64,000 nucleotides of DNA from Pseudeuparius sepicola (Eukaryota; Arthropoda; Insecta; Coleoptera; Anthribidae). This document shows, one piece after another, positions 45,066-57,560 of the stretch; the first letter of the stretch is position 1; every line of letters begins with the position of its first letter. A program made the translations under genes and the position numbers. The DNA lies in the NCBI GenBank assembly GCA_963920635.1, contig OY987300.1:59107415-59171414 (forward strand), given 5' to 3'. The notes beneath the pieces are model-generated. The model was not told the DNA's origin, did not search any database, and worked only from the letters and a program-made list of their open reading frames with translations.

Positions 45066-46593
45066 CACATTCTGCCTATGGAAGTTTCCAATCAAGATAG
45101 AAATGAAACTTGTACAAATACAAAACAAAATTAAACAGTAGGTAACATCACTATCACATAAACTTCGTGGCCCACTTTAGGAATCCCCGAATTAAAATTT
45201 GATGCCAAATTATCTGCCATATTATTTGCAACGCGCGGAGCACGGGCACTATAGTATATTGTGCAATGAGCACGAAGTAATAGCCATTTCCTATGAGTCT
45301 GAAAATTTGTAGCACAAGCTGAAGGCGAGTAATACAAATCACGCGAGTATGAAATGGCCATTCCGTGCGAGTTGCACACTATACTTTTTCGACAATCATC
45401 AGATTTTTAAAAAAATTCAAGAAAATATGTTTTTGTGTTTTTTAGGTTCTTTGGAGGATTTGACAACTGCCTCCTTTGATAGTATCGGCATGGTCATATT
45501 GATCATCGGATAGGAAATGAGTTCATTTCCTACAGGAAACTAGTAGGACATGAAATGGGGTTGATAATGTACCACCTCTGGCAAATATATAATAAACATA
45601 ATATGGTCGTAAAAAAAGTTTATTATGCATTTGTGTCAAAACAACAGGCATTCGTGAGTTAGGATCTGTGGCCGAAACAACGCATTAAAAAAAACGGTTT
45701 TATTATAAAAAAACCTATCAAAATTTATAATAAGGGCTGTAAAATAAGTACAATACAATAAAAAATACATACCTATTAAGACTAACTAATATAATAAACT
45801 CGGGCCAGCGCGAGAAAAATAACCTCGGTGGGTGTTAAGTAGGAAAAACAGTCTCTTTCTAGGCAATATTAGCTATATCGCTCTACAGTAACAACTATTG
45901 GTGTACAAATAATACCCGGCCGTGTATTTTGTATTAATTTGAAAAAAACGCATTCCCCCGTGTTACAGATAAGATAATCAATACAGGTGTTTTTTGAAAC
46001 ACTGAATCGTGTTGAAGCAACACCTTATAGTGTTATTATAATTTCTACGAATGGTCTCTGCTTTTTTAACACTTTTTTATACTCTATTCGGTAAAAATTA
46101 TAAAAAAATACCAAATCTTATTTGGACCAAAATTAGTGTTAAATTTAACACTCAATAGGTTCCATATTAACTTGTTTCCATCCTTAACTTGTTAATAATT
46201 GGATTAACCAACCACATTTTTTCTTATGCACCTCACTAAAAGTTTGTAGTCCCGTCTCCAGTTATGAGATGTTTTCTTAAAAAAACAATAGCTACAATAA
46301 CATGAAAAACAGTTTTTGAATCGTAAATTTATATCAAAGAGAAAACAAAAAAGGACGTAACCAGTTAGCTGGGATACCTTGTGCACATGGAAACAAAGGA
46401 TTTGCAAAGTAATTTTACGGTGTAGAAGAGCTATTTGTTCGAGAATGTACTCCATGGATCTAATATCCGGCATGGGAACCAGTTTAAAAAAAACACCAGT
46501 TTCAAGTATAAATAATACAATAACTACTAATTACTAACTATGTATTTCCATTAAGTAATAGTGCCTAAATTCCAGTATTCCACAAATCCTAAA
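45066..46593. other. intronic stretch, nothing recognised
   Basis: Intron between the Penelope-like remnants and the next fold-back; AT-rich, no supported ORF. Confidence 0.4.
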
Positions 46594-46946
46594 ACAGTGC
46601 AGGGTGTTCCTGAATTGGTGGAATGTATTTCAACAGGATATTCTTCGGCCGAAATAATACAATAATTTTTTCGTATGTGCTGGACTTCGTTTCCAAGGTG
46701 GCATTGAAAATTTTCAAAAAATTCAGTTTTTAGCAATAACTTCGCGTAATTGCTTCATGTTTACATTATTATGACTGTAAAATGAATACGACATTTTTTA
46801 AAATAATATATACTATGCCGCACTCATAAAGACGATCCTCATGCGCTAAATTTTTCAATCTTCGAATCTAAGTCCAAGGAGAAATATAAAAAAATGTCTT
46901 TTTGGCCGAACAATACCCTTTGCTACTTCCCACCAATTCAGGAATA
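46594..46946. mobile_element. decayed fold-back element
   Basis: GTGTTCCTGAATTGGTGG near the left end and CCACCAATTCAGGAATAC at the right end pair; the interior is AT-rich. Few other blocks pair, so boundaries are uncertain. Confidence 0.45.
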
Positions 46947-47063
46947 CAAATAGTTAGAAACCAACATATTGACATTTTCATCTGTTTCTTCGCAAATATT
47001 TTCAATCGCAAAAAGCACGGTGTTGATTTGTTGGACACTCTCTAAATAAAATGTTTCGATATG

Positions 47064-48537
47064 CAGGGGCGGATGGGACAGGCGGGAGATTTCTCGCGGT
47101 GGGCCGCCTACTTGGTGGGCCAATATGGGCCGGTCGTCAGTTGGCCGCCGCGGCCGGCTATTTATTTATGACAATTTTATTTTTATAAAGTAACCTGTTT
47201 TTATATTTTATTTATACAGGGTGGTACAAACTTTATCAGCAATACTTTAAAAACTGCTAGAAAATTTCAAAAAAGGAGATTTTTTCCTATAAACATGTAT
47301 GGAAATCCTAACGGTTTTCGATATCAAAGTTCATTTTTTTTTTCAAATTATCTATTATTTCTCCTAAAAGAAGACAGCTAAGGCAAACATATTTGGTACT
47401 GTTTAGACACTCATTAAATACTATAAATTAAAAATAATTCAGCCCATCTACTTCCACCAGTGTCGGAGAGACGGGGGTCAATCCTCATATTTTTTTTATA
47501 AAAAAATGGTACGCCACTGAAAAAGATATATTTTTTGCCTTCACTAAATTTTCCAATAAATCCTAAGAAAAAACTATTCTTCACTTTTTTTCGAAAAATG
47601 TACCGTTTTTGAAAAATTCATTTTAATGCGTTTTAATTTTTTAGCAGAAAATCAAAGTAGGTCTAGGCTCCCGAAATTTTGCGCACATACTGAGTTTTCA
47701 ATTCCGAACAACTTTCCTTAATAACATTTTGAGAAGAGAAAGGTTTCTAGATTCGAAAAATCATGTGTCCTGGGAATTAAAAAAATCTGTCGCACCAGTA
47801 AAGTGGGCTTTAGGTAGGTCTTACGGCAAAATGTTATTAAGGAAAATTGTTCGGAATTAAAAACTCAGTAGGTGTTTCGACAGCTTAGACCTACTTTGAT
47901 TGTCTTCTGCTAAAAAATTAAAAGCACAAAAGTGAATTTTTCAAAAACGGTACATTTTCGAAAAAAGTCAAGAATAGTTTTTTCTTTTAATTAATTGGAA
48001 ATTTAGTGAAGGCAAAAAATATTACTTTTTCAGTGGCGTACCATTTTTTTTTATAAAAAAATATGAGGATTGACCCCCGTCTCTCCGGCACTGGTGGAAG
48101 TAGATGGGCTGAATTATTTTTAATTTATAGTATTTAATGAGTGTCTAAACTGTACCAAATATGTTTGTCTTAACTGTCTTCCTTTAGGAAAAATAAAAGA
48201 AAACTTTGAACTTTGACGCCCTGTATATCAAAAACCGCTAGGATTTCGATACATGTTTACATGAAAAAAACCTTCTTTTTTTGAAATTTTCTAGCAGTTT
48301 TTAAAGTATTGCTGATAAAGATTGGAACACACTGTAGAGACATTATTTTTTGTTTTTGTTCGGATTCATTAAATATCATGATTTGGCGTCATTGTTTTAT
48401 TAAGTGTTTTGGGGGGGGGGAAGAGGACGACGGAGAGGGAGAGGGAGAAAGAATTAAAAATAAAGGCAGGTAAAAATTTTCTATAGGGCCGCCTCGCCAC
48501 CTCTGTCCCGGTAAGAATTTTGGGTGCCCATCCGCAG
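47064..48537. mobile_element. possible hAT-type MITE carrying a nested fold-back
   Basis: CAGGGGCGGATGGGACAGGC at the left and GGGTGCCCATCCGC at the right are roughly complementary and GC-rich, like the hAT termini at 55987. The element is split by the fold-back at 47215-48336. No clear target duplication. Confidence 0.4.
47215..48336. mobile_element. fold-back MITE, TACAGGGTGGTAC ends
   Basis: Arms of roughly 500 bp: AAACTTTATCAGCAATACTT pairs with AAGTATTGCTGATAAAG, and TCGGAGAGACGGGGGTCAAT with its near complement. It lies about 260 bp upstream of the second homeobox exon. Confidence 0.85.
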
Positions 48538-48593
48538 CTAGGATTCCTTGTTTCATAAGAATATTAGGTATACAATAGTTTTTTCTTTTACAG

Positions 48594-48826
48594 GTGAAGG
48601 TATGGTTCCAAAACAGGCGGATGAAGCACAAACGTCAGACATTGGGCAAACAAGGTGAGGATGGCGACGACAAAGACTCCGTCACCAGCGAAGGCGGCAA
48701 AAGCGCCAAACTCTCCGACAAGTTTTTGGACGACGAAATGTCCAAGAAAAGCTGTCAGGGCTGTGAAATGCCCTCTGCAGGACTTTGCGGCACTCACGAC
48801 GAAATACCTGACATAACTTCAACACG
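48594..48826 (+). CDS. pb: proboscipedia, homeobox exon part 2 (recognition helix)
   Basis: The acceptor TTTTACAG is followed by GTG AAG GTA TGG, giving VKVWFQNRRMKHKRQ, helix 3 of the homeodomain, in phase 0 with the exon at 27116. The next stretch, GKQGEDGDDKDSVTSEGG and then SKKSCQGCEMPSAGLCG, is a conserved block C-terminal to the Pb homeodomain, as I recall from insect orthologues. The exon ends in ACACG|GTATGA after two bases of an arginine codon, and the next exon supplies the third base, which confirms the junction. Confidence 0.96.
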
Positions 48827-49007
48827 GTATGAACACTATTTAAATTCATGATTTAAAAATATATTTGAATACTTTTCTTGTGCATATTGATGTACGTTAC
48901 TAGTAAACCCAAACCGTTACTAGTAAAGCCAAACATGACGTGACGCTCAAGATGAGAACTTCGAGTTTACCATCCCAAATAATAGTATTACCTATCTTAC
49001 TTTCCAG

Positions 49008-49224
49008 AGGCAACAATAATAACACACCAAGCGCAACTAACAACAACAATACTGGTGGCTTCAACCAGAACAGCAATGGGGCTAGTAGTGTAGGAAGTTC
49101 TGGATCTTTTGATAAGTTGATGAATGAGGAAGACTCGACGTCTAATGAGGATAGCACGGCGACGCACCCGACGCCCAGAGCGCCTAAGAAAAGCAGCGGA
49201 GGGTCTAGTACAACTTCTATTAAG
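49008..49224 (+). CDS. pb: proboscipedia, Asn/Ser-rich exon
   Basis: The acceptor is TTTCCAG. The first base completes the split arginine codon from the previous exon. The encoded stretch is low complexity and rich in Asn, Ser, Gly and Thr, with an acidic run (MNEEDSTSNEDST) and a basic PRAPKKSSGG tail. The donor is AAG|GTAAAT in phase 0. No folded domain is expected; such regions are typical of the C-terminal half of insect Pb proteins. Confidence 0.92.
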
Positions 49225-49510
49225 GTAAATAGAGATCGACTTCTGCTCATGTCAATAATCTGATATCTATCATTTTGACATTACAATATTGCAAACTACT
49301 ACTAATTAATTGAAAGAATTACGTACGTCGAATCTCGCTAAAAACAATCTGAGTTAATCCAACAACAATGTTATTTTCATTGTTCTTTGACCAGCATTGA
49401 TTAGAGTCCAGATTTGACAGAGGTCGTGCCTCTTTGTATTGCTCCATTGAACGAAAACACTACAAATTTTACAAAGTAAACAATAAAACACGTTATACTT
49501 TTCTTTTTAG

Positions 49511-49700
49511 GTTGAAAACCGTAGAACCTCCCCAAACACATGTGATAGAAAAACTGGATTAAGCAAGGTCTCTCCAAGCAGTACCCATAAAGAAAATTCA
49601 GTAGGATTACCTTCAAGCGATGGAACAGTTTCTGTGAAAATGTCCCCTAAAAGCGCGTCTCTACCTGGCACACCTTCATCTTTACAAGCAAGTCCTATAG
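49511..49700 (+). CDS. pb: proboscipedia, Ser/Pro-rich exon
   Basis: The exon follows CTTTTTAG and is open in the frame set by the upstream exon (phase 0). It encodes a Ser/Pro/Thr-rich linker with repeated SP dipeptides (KVSPSS, KMSPKS, LQASPIG), possible proline-directed phosphorylation sites. It ends CTATAG|GTAAGT with one base of a glycine codon, completed by the GT at the start of the next exon. It has no methionine start of its own and is supported by frame and splice sites. Confidence 0.9.
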
Positions 49701-49764
49701 GTAAGTTCGTTTATGTCATTATAATTATATTTTAAAACCTTTAAAATAAATTTCTTTTTTACAG

Positions 49765-50669
49765 GTATGCCTCAAAACCTGATGTATCCGCACGTTCAAC
49801 GGTCATCACCAACCACAGCCACGGCAATAGCATCTGCCACTGTAACTATACAAAACGTACCAAATAACATCCCGCCTTTTGCTTCTAGAGGTTCTGGAAT
49901 GCACTTCCCCAATCAGTATCACGTAAACAACCAAGTTGATTACCGGACGAAACACTACCAAGCGCAACAGATGTACACTGGTGATATGTACAATCCTGAT
50001 CATCCCACGGTCAATGAAGGGCAGCTCTACTCTAGAAGCTCGAACGTAACCCACAATCGAGAAATATCAAATCGGATATCTGGAAGAAGTAGACAGAACT
50101 ACCACACCAATTACCCCAGTCAACAACAGTATTACTACAAGAACAACGAGAGCTACCAGAACGCTTACGCGCAGGGTTATCATTCCTCTGAGCACGCAAG
50201 CTACAATCACTATGGATATGGTAGCAATAATATGTACCCCAACGAAACTACTGAGCCGATGAGCCACATTCCTAATCCTGTTCAGATGGGGCATGATCCA
50301 AACACAAACTACTACTCAAACGAGAACGTGCATCCTGTACAGAAAGTACAAAGCCAGCCAGAGTACCAGAACAAGATAGGGTACTACGAGAACAACTCGT
50401 ATAATGCAACTCAGCTGCCTCCAAGTGGCGATCCAAGTTACAATATGGAAATGTTCCAAGGAGGAGGTTCAGCGGGTGTCATGACGCCACCGACTAGTGT
50501 TCAGACGGAAAGTGGAGATAACTACAACAACAGTTTTCACCAGTTTTACTCGGGAGACAGTGGACAGCCGGCAGCAGCACCGGCTGGGGAAGGCAGTAAT
50601 AGTTCGTCGGACTTTAATTTCTTAAGCAATTTAGCGAACGATTACGCGCCCGAATACTACCAAATTTGA
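49765..50669 (+). CDS. pb: proboscipedia, terminal coding exon
   Basis: The acceptor is TTTTTTACAG and the first two bases complete a split Gly codon. The exon encodes about 300 residues very rich in Tyr, Asn, Gln, Ser and His (for example SQQQYYYKNNESYQN), consistent with a disordered activation region. It ends with the conserved Pb C-terminus FNFLSNLANDYAPEYYQI and a TGA at 50667. Codon use and CpG content differ from the AT-rich flanks, as expected for coding sequence. The apparent Met at 49767 is internal and not the start of the protein. Confidence 0.95.
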
Positions 50670-51440
50670 TTCAGTGCAATGGACGGTGAAATCCACTGTT
50701 AATATGAAAATTTGTTAATTTTTTGTTACTCTTGTGATTTTACTTTTATTGGGTTGTTTGTTGTTTAAGAGTATTTTTTATTTTACCTGATAGTTTCATT
50801 GATGATCACGTAAACAGCAGTGTTTTTTTCTGAGATATACATACTTATACTTGTACAGAACTATAAAATTAATTATTACTGTATAAATATTAGACAATCT
50901 AAATCGTTTTATTTGTTTTTAGTGGTATAAACAATCAATCAACAATCACTACAACGCAACTCAAACATTGTAAAATATTTTTATTTTATATTTCTCATCC
51001 AACCGGGGACTTTTGGTATTGTAATTGCGTACGTTATATATATTAGAAAGTCTAAAATCGGTAGGTTGTTGTTTCTTGTAAATATTTCCAATTTATCTGT
51101 AATAATTCATATTGTACAGATCTAGGAACACATTGGTACAATTAGCATTTTGATTCGAATATACGAGTTTAGCTTTAAACGTTTTTTATTATTTGACTAG
51201 TTCAACATTTCTATTACAGTTTATACAATTTTGTCCAGTTAGTTTACATACACCGCCTTTGTACATAATATTCAATTTTATGGTATTGATTAGGCGAAAT
51301 TTCAAAATATCTTTATTAAAACTTTACTATAACATTCAAGAAGAGAACGCATCAGATGCAAGTTTAGGTAGGTACTACTATGTAATTTCATAAAATGTGT
51401 CAATTTGGCAAGTTACAATAAAATACGCAGAGCATAATTT
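50670..51440 (+). other. pb: probable pb 3' untranslated region
   Basis: AT-rich sequence directly after the pb stop codon, without supported ORFs. An AATAAA signal at 51417-51422 (context TTACAATAAAATACG) is a plausible cleavage signal, so the end at about 51440 is inference. Confidence 0.5.
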
Positions 51441-54400
51441 AGATTTTAGTTTGATTCAAAGGTAGGTAAACGAAATTAAGCTGAGACCTAATAAGCAATT
51501 TCATTGTGGAACGTTTTTATAAAGACCGCTTGTGCCAGGGCCAGGCCATTACGAAATTAAAAGTTTTTCCTTATATTTGCAGGAGGCGCAGAATATCAGA
51601 ACTGCGGGGCTGATTGAATTGATGAGAAATATACATAGTGCAAATCATAGAACGGTATATTGGAAATAAGGTGTCTGACATTGATAGATTACTCTGGGAG
51701 AGGGCTGAGTGAGTCATCCAACCCTCAGATTCACATAGGCGTGCTGAACTTTTTTGGGGTGTTAAAAAACTGTGCGAAGGTTAGACGCATTTACATCGAT
51801 GCATATACATATCCCTGTTTAAATATCTACAGTGAAATCTTAAATCCATGCTCCACATTATACAAAAGGAGAAGGGCCTCTTTCGTTAGTAAACTGTCAA
51901 GGTTTTATAAAAAATTGACAACTGAACACAGAACAAGTTAATTTTATTTTTCTGTAATATAGGTACAGCATAAAAGTAGTTTCAATAGGATGCGAGAACG
52001 GAATTTTATCTAGTTACCACCTTGTCGTGGAATCACTGCTGTCATAATGTATTGCTCCAAGGACTTTTTTGACATTTGCCATTTGTCAAATCCGCCAAAC
52101 TTTTGACCGATAATTTATTTCAATTATTATTAATACGAGCAGAAAACCTGCTCTTAATGATGAATGCAAATAAAAAGACGTAGAAACATTTAAATAACAT
52201 GTATAATAATTATTAAGTTAAAGTTTACCCCACTAACATCTCAAAACGATTTTCATGAACTGAGAATCATCTGCTTAAAAAGTTTATCGCTTGATTTTAG
52301 AACCAAATTACACAAGTGCTTACACGGATAATATATTATCTACGTTAGGAATACCTTCATACAGAAAAAATCCAGCCACAATTTTCTTCAGACTATTCAC
52401 ACTAGGAGTTTCTATAATATGCTAATAATATTGTAGATGATAAGAATATTTATTCTCTTTCTCCATTTCTCATTACAATTCTTATTCTTTTACATTTTTA
52501 GAATTCCTTTTAATAACAATTCAAAATAGCAAATATCTTCAATTTGAATTGTTCGACACACATGTCAGTGTCAAAGTAAAATTTTTACAAACCATTAAGG
52601 TGTCCGCAAAAAATCATTTCTGTCAACCTAACAACAAAAATTTCATACAAGCATTGACTGATATATTATTAAAGACTGCTCACGGCTGTCACGTCTGACA
52701 CATTTTGGGCTCACCATGCGCTTTCCGGAGATAAAATACAATGCAGAATACATTGTTAGCCATCAGAGCCATCTGTTTTCCAGCACATGAAGCTATAGCC
52801 GTGAGAAGTCTTTATAAATACGTCAGTCAACCATACAAGTTTTCTCATCCTATTGAAATCACTTTCAGATATACGAATTAGTATAGTGTTCGGAGGGGGA
52901 ATTACCAGATGCTATGACGTAAACAAAGAAATTGAATATTCAATTTTTGTTTTCTAACTGGACAAAGACTACAAATAGAAAGAATAATAATAATTTAATT
53001 ATTAGTGCCAAATAACAATAGCTATTCAAATGTAATTCCACTTGTGTGGTCAGTTCAGTTATAAAATAAAACTGGAAAAAATAACCGAATGTTCAATTTT
53101 TTTGTTTACAAATCAACTCTTTCGAATGAATTTTTAATTACTTTAAATAAAATATTTTTAAATAAAATCGAATTTTGGGGTGCCTACTTTACACTTCCTT
53201 TCTCGCTTTTAATTTTAATTTTTTACCATCCATCCCTGTCTGTTTTACGCAATATGTTTTTTCGCAATATAATTATTTTTGCAAAACAAAACTTTTAAGT
53301 GTGTGGTTTTTTTCGACAGGAAAAAATTATCCCCTCCGAAAATTAATCCTGTGACACACTGTAGACGAAAAAAACTGGTCCCGAAACAAACTCCAAACCA
53401 TTACATTACATTATAGAACGTAGGAATAGGTATTTTATTAATAATATTTTGTTTTGGTCTTAAAGTTTCCGATATATTTAGGTATGTCAAACTCAAAAAC
53501 AAATCTTCACATTTTTTAAGGATCTGATAAATAGCCGTACATCGAATTCTGTTGCAGATGGTCAACATTTGAAAGAAATTCTGCATCACGGTTTCCTACA
53601 TTTATGCTTTGGACTAACACTTGACTATATGAAAGACTTGTGTATAGTCATAGAAGAACGTATAGCGCTGATTCAAACAATCGCCACGGTCGTTACGTAT
53701 TGAAAGCCACTCTAATGGACAAAAAAGGAGTATTTTGGATATTTTTTTAATTGAAATCAAGTTTAAGAGTGCCTAGTTGTAAAGTAAGCATATAACGCAT
53801 TATATCTTTCAGTTTCTTCTTTACACCTGAAGATTCGAGTGATCGAGCTTTATTGCCTTTCTATTATCATTTTTCTATATGTATACATATTACAAAATAA
53901 ACTTCGAAAAGCAGATTCAAATTAGGTATGACACTACTGGTTGTTCTGGTAAAAAACTATATACTCCTTGCTTACCTAATCTTCTGAAACTCTTATATAG
54001 TCGGTTGAGCTTATAGAACTTAATTTTATAATTAACAAATCTACCTATAAAAACGATGTTATTTTGTTGCCAAAGATTGTAGGCTTAGCTCATGCTATTA
54101 CCGTACAGTGAATCTTTTTCTCTATATTAAACTAGTATAGGCTATGAAAGCATGACCAAGTCTCACTTATATTTCAAATTGTTATGATTACCTTCACAAT
54201 TCAAAACTAAGCTCCATATGTCAATACTCGCTATATATGACGCTGCGATGGTATGCGAACTTTTGTAATTAAGGGCAGAATTAAAACGTCACTAAAATTG
54301 TGTTTAGTTTCCTATTACCTTTATCACAGAATAGCCACCGGCCTTTATCAATAGAATTTTATTTACAACTAATTATTGTAAAAACTAGTGCATTTAAAAG

Positions 54401-55901
54401 GTTTAGAAAAGTAAGGGTATTGTAAAAATTAAAAAAAAAAGTTAATGCAGTGGCTATAACTTTAAAATAGTGCATTAGTATCTACAAATATATTAAAATA
54501 CCCTTATTTTTTTGTAAACGTTTGAAATGTACATACTAGTTCTCCAACTAGTTGTAAATACAATTCTATTACTATTGATACCACACAATTCTATTGATAC
54601 CACACTTATTATTTATTTTCCTTCATTATGTTCAGGTCGCTAATCAGCACTCAGAAGTATTGCCAAAAGAACAAAAATATTCATATTGTGTGGCGCCCAT
54701 GCACTTGGGGTCTTTTATAGCCCTATTCGAAGTCTCCAGTTCGCGTCAGCTGATCGCTGATAAGCCCGAATTTGGGAATTTTATAATATTTGCATACTTA
54801 TTTAAGGGGAAACCTAAACAGGGAGGATTTAATCGATACTGGGAGTTTTCCCTTTTCTGGAGTGCCATTGGAGAAATGAAGTATGGAAATCGCTCTTCAA
54901 ACTTTTACAATTTATTTTGAAATAAGAAATAAGCTAAACCTTTCCATATTATGGAACTTTACCCAAAATACGTAGTTTTAAGTATGTCTCCATAGCATTT
55001 TGTATTTTGCACAATTACGTAGATAAATTTATAGATGTAATCCACTACACTAAAGTGGAAAAAATAGATTCTATTTACTCTTTTTAGTATACCTACTTAA
55101 GAAGCATTTTTTCCTAATTTTTTTAACTATAATTTTCTCAGAAAAATTTACCTATTGAAAAATTCTGAATTTCAAATTTTCCGTCCATATTACGCGGATT
55201 AATAGAGTCCGTTCTATTGTCCGTTAATTGTAATCCAGGAAAGAGGGCAAATATCCCTTCCTCCTCTCAGTGCAGATTCAATTAGTACATCCCAGACAGT
55301 CTAGTGCAAGAAAAATCGACAGTCGTACCTGAAAGTATAGTACTTATTCCGAATGATTTATAAAACGATATCCGAAAAATGTAGCTTAGAATTTCCATCT
55401 AAAGAAGATTCTATTGCTATATAGTGAAGAAATTTCCAATTAGGTAATTATTGGACATAGAAAATAAGCCTGTGGAGATTCAGCCCACATTATATGATAC
55501 TTTCTAAGCTGTCGAAGGCGACAATAGGTATCGAAGCTATTTTTGATAGCATCCCAAAGTCTGACCACAGGTTCCAAACGCAGTGAGCAATAGCAAATAG
55601 CAACGATGGTCTAAATTGTATGCAGTCAGTAAACGATTCGAAGAACAGCGTACGAAAAACAAACATATTGTACAATTGAGGAAAATGAAGCACACTAAAA
55701 TCAAGCTTTGTATATTTTGTAAATGAATTTCAACAAAGGAATTACAAGAAGGAAATATCGATAGTAACAAGGAATCTCTCTATAAATAGGGAGCAAAATT
55801 TAAAATGAAGGTGGAGAAAGTAAAAAAAAAGAAATTTTAACTGAAAACTGGAGTGAAAAAACGAGAACAGAGAAGAAGTTTAACAGATATTTCAAATTCG
55901 A
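51441..55901. other. 3' flank of pb, mostly unassigned
   Basis: Apart from the MITE at 52652-52831 no gene is supported. The 108-codon ORF at 54594-54920 has no recognisable domain. No second Hox gene (such as zen) is visible downstream. Confidence 0.4.
52652..52831. mobile_element. short MITE, GTTGACTGACG ends, copy 2
   Basis: Shares the ends and the central TCACCATGCGCTTTCCGGAG block with the copy at 26408, in reverse orientation. It lies in the 3' flank of pb. Confidence 0.82.
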
Positions 55902-56189
55902 GCACGGCAGGGTTGCCATGCTAATTTTGCTTTAAAAAGGTGACTTTAGTGACCATTTCTGAGAAAAAATGTTATTTTTAAGTGGCCAGGGACGGATGGA
56001 ACGACCGGGCAATCGGGCAAATGCCCGAAGGGCCGGTCGCAATCGGGCCGACTTGGGCCGGCCTGGACGGCTAGCGGGCATACGGCATACGCAAAATATC
56101 GAAATAATCATCACCGCGGCCGCAGCGCAATCAACGAGGACGCGACGTCCCTATGCCCATTCCTGCCCTTTCTTCCCTTCCTAATATGT

Positions 56190-57560
56190 TCCAAGGTGCA
56201 TATTCTGCTTTGGCTTCTGCATATCAGTACATTTTGACATTGCCTATTTCTCAAGTTGGATGTGAATGGTCGTTTTCAACATTAAGGTATATAAAAATAG
56301 ATTAAGGAATACAGTGTGTCACTCTAAAAATCTATGAAGAGCGGAGTAAAATTATTTATCATTATATATTTTTTTTAGATTCACCTAAAGGAAGACATCT
56401 CACAGACACTAGTATTTCGACTGGGTGATGGCTATATACCTATGTTTTTTAATGAACAATTTTCAGAATATCATATTATTAGGCATTCTTTTAAGAATTA
56501 AAAATCTAAGTTACACAAGGCGTTCGCAAAGTGGGGCCAAAATTAAAAAAAAAAAGATTTTCCAGAGTACCCTGTATAAACCACAGGGCTCAGGTTGGCG
56601 ATCTTTTCTTGCAAATCGATTAAGCTTTGCCTGTACGTAGCATAGCCAGTCTAGCTCATACACGATGTTGGTAAAAAATCAAATGATGAATGAATGATGA
56701 TGAAATCATGTATTTATAAAATTATTATTTAAAGAAAAAATTCGGGATTCTACTGCATTATGTCGGTCCCCCTTGGAAAACATACTTGATTTTAACATTT
56801 TCTAACAATTGGAGGCCTCATCCTCCATCCTTAATTATGATTTATTCATCAACATATCAATCAAATCAGGTGTGCCATGAATGTCATGAAAACAAAAACG
56901 ATACCTTCTACATATTTGACAGTTACCTAGGGGCCTAATGTAAAATCCATTTTTTCTTTGGATAATTTTTTCTAATAAATGATTTTTTCGTCAAATTTGA
57001 TTTTTTTACGAACACCCTGTATGAGCTAGACTGGCTATACTACATAATACCTCAGGCAAAGCTTAATCGATTTACAAAAAATATTTCCAACCTGTGCCCT
57101 GTGGTTTATACAGGGCACTCTGAAAAATCAAATTTTTTAGAATTTTTTCCCACTTTGTGAACTTTGTATAACTTAGAGTACCTACTGATATTTCGTACAA
57201 AGGCTTTTGAGCTATGGCTAATTCGATGGCTCCATCCATTTTATTCTTAAAAAATGCCTAATATGATATTCTGAAAATTGTTTATTTTAAAAAACCATAG
57301 TAAGAAATGGAATAATCACCCAAATAGTATTGTCTGTGAGATATCAGATATCTTTCTTTAGACGAATCTAAAAAAAACCTATAGCGCTAAATTTTACTCG
57401 GCTCTTCATAGATTTCTAGAGTGTTCACAAGCAAACGCGGACCATACAGTAGATTACAAGATACTAGATTAGAGCCTTTTATGATAGTGAATATAGAGAA
57501 AGCTATTTTAAATCAAATGGACATGAAGAAGTTATCAATATATTGCCGCCACAAATTTCA
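56190..57560 (+). pseudogene. hAT transposase C-terminus split by a fold-back MITE
   Basis: The first part reads YILTLPISQVGCEWSFSTLR then YIKNRLRN up to about 56309. After the fold-back (56310-~57425) the frame resumes near 57465 with RLEPFMIVNIEKAILNQMD. Together these match the hAT dimerisation region (ERSFSxLKxIKxxLR ... RLxxLMLxxIE). The catalytic core is absent. Dead copy. Confidence 0.75.
56310..57425. mobile_element. fold-back MITE inside the hAT remnant
   Basis: CACTCTAAAAATCTATGAAG pairs with CTTCATAGATTTCTAGAGTG. Inner blocks TGTATAAACCACAGGGC and GCCCTGTGGTTTATACA, and TAGCCAGTCTAGCTCATAC with its complement, also pair. The innermost insertion of the nest. Confidence 0.8.

Noticed and set aside
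54594..54920. 108-residue ORF downstream of pb
   Set aside because: No conserved motif or splice support; composition like its AT-rich surroundings.
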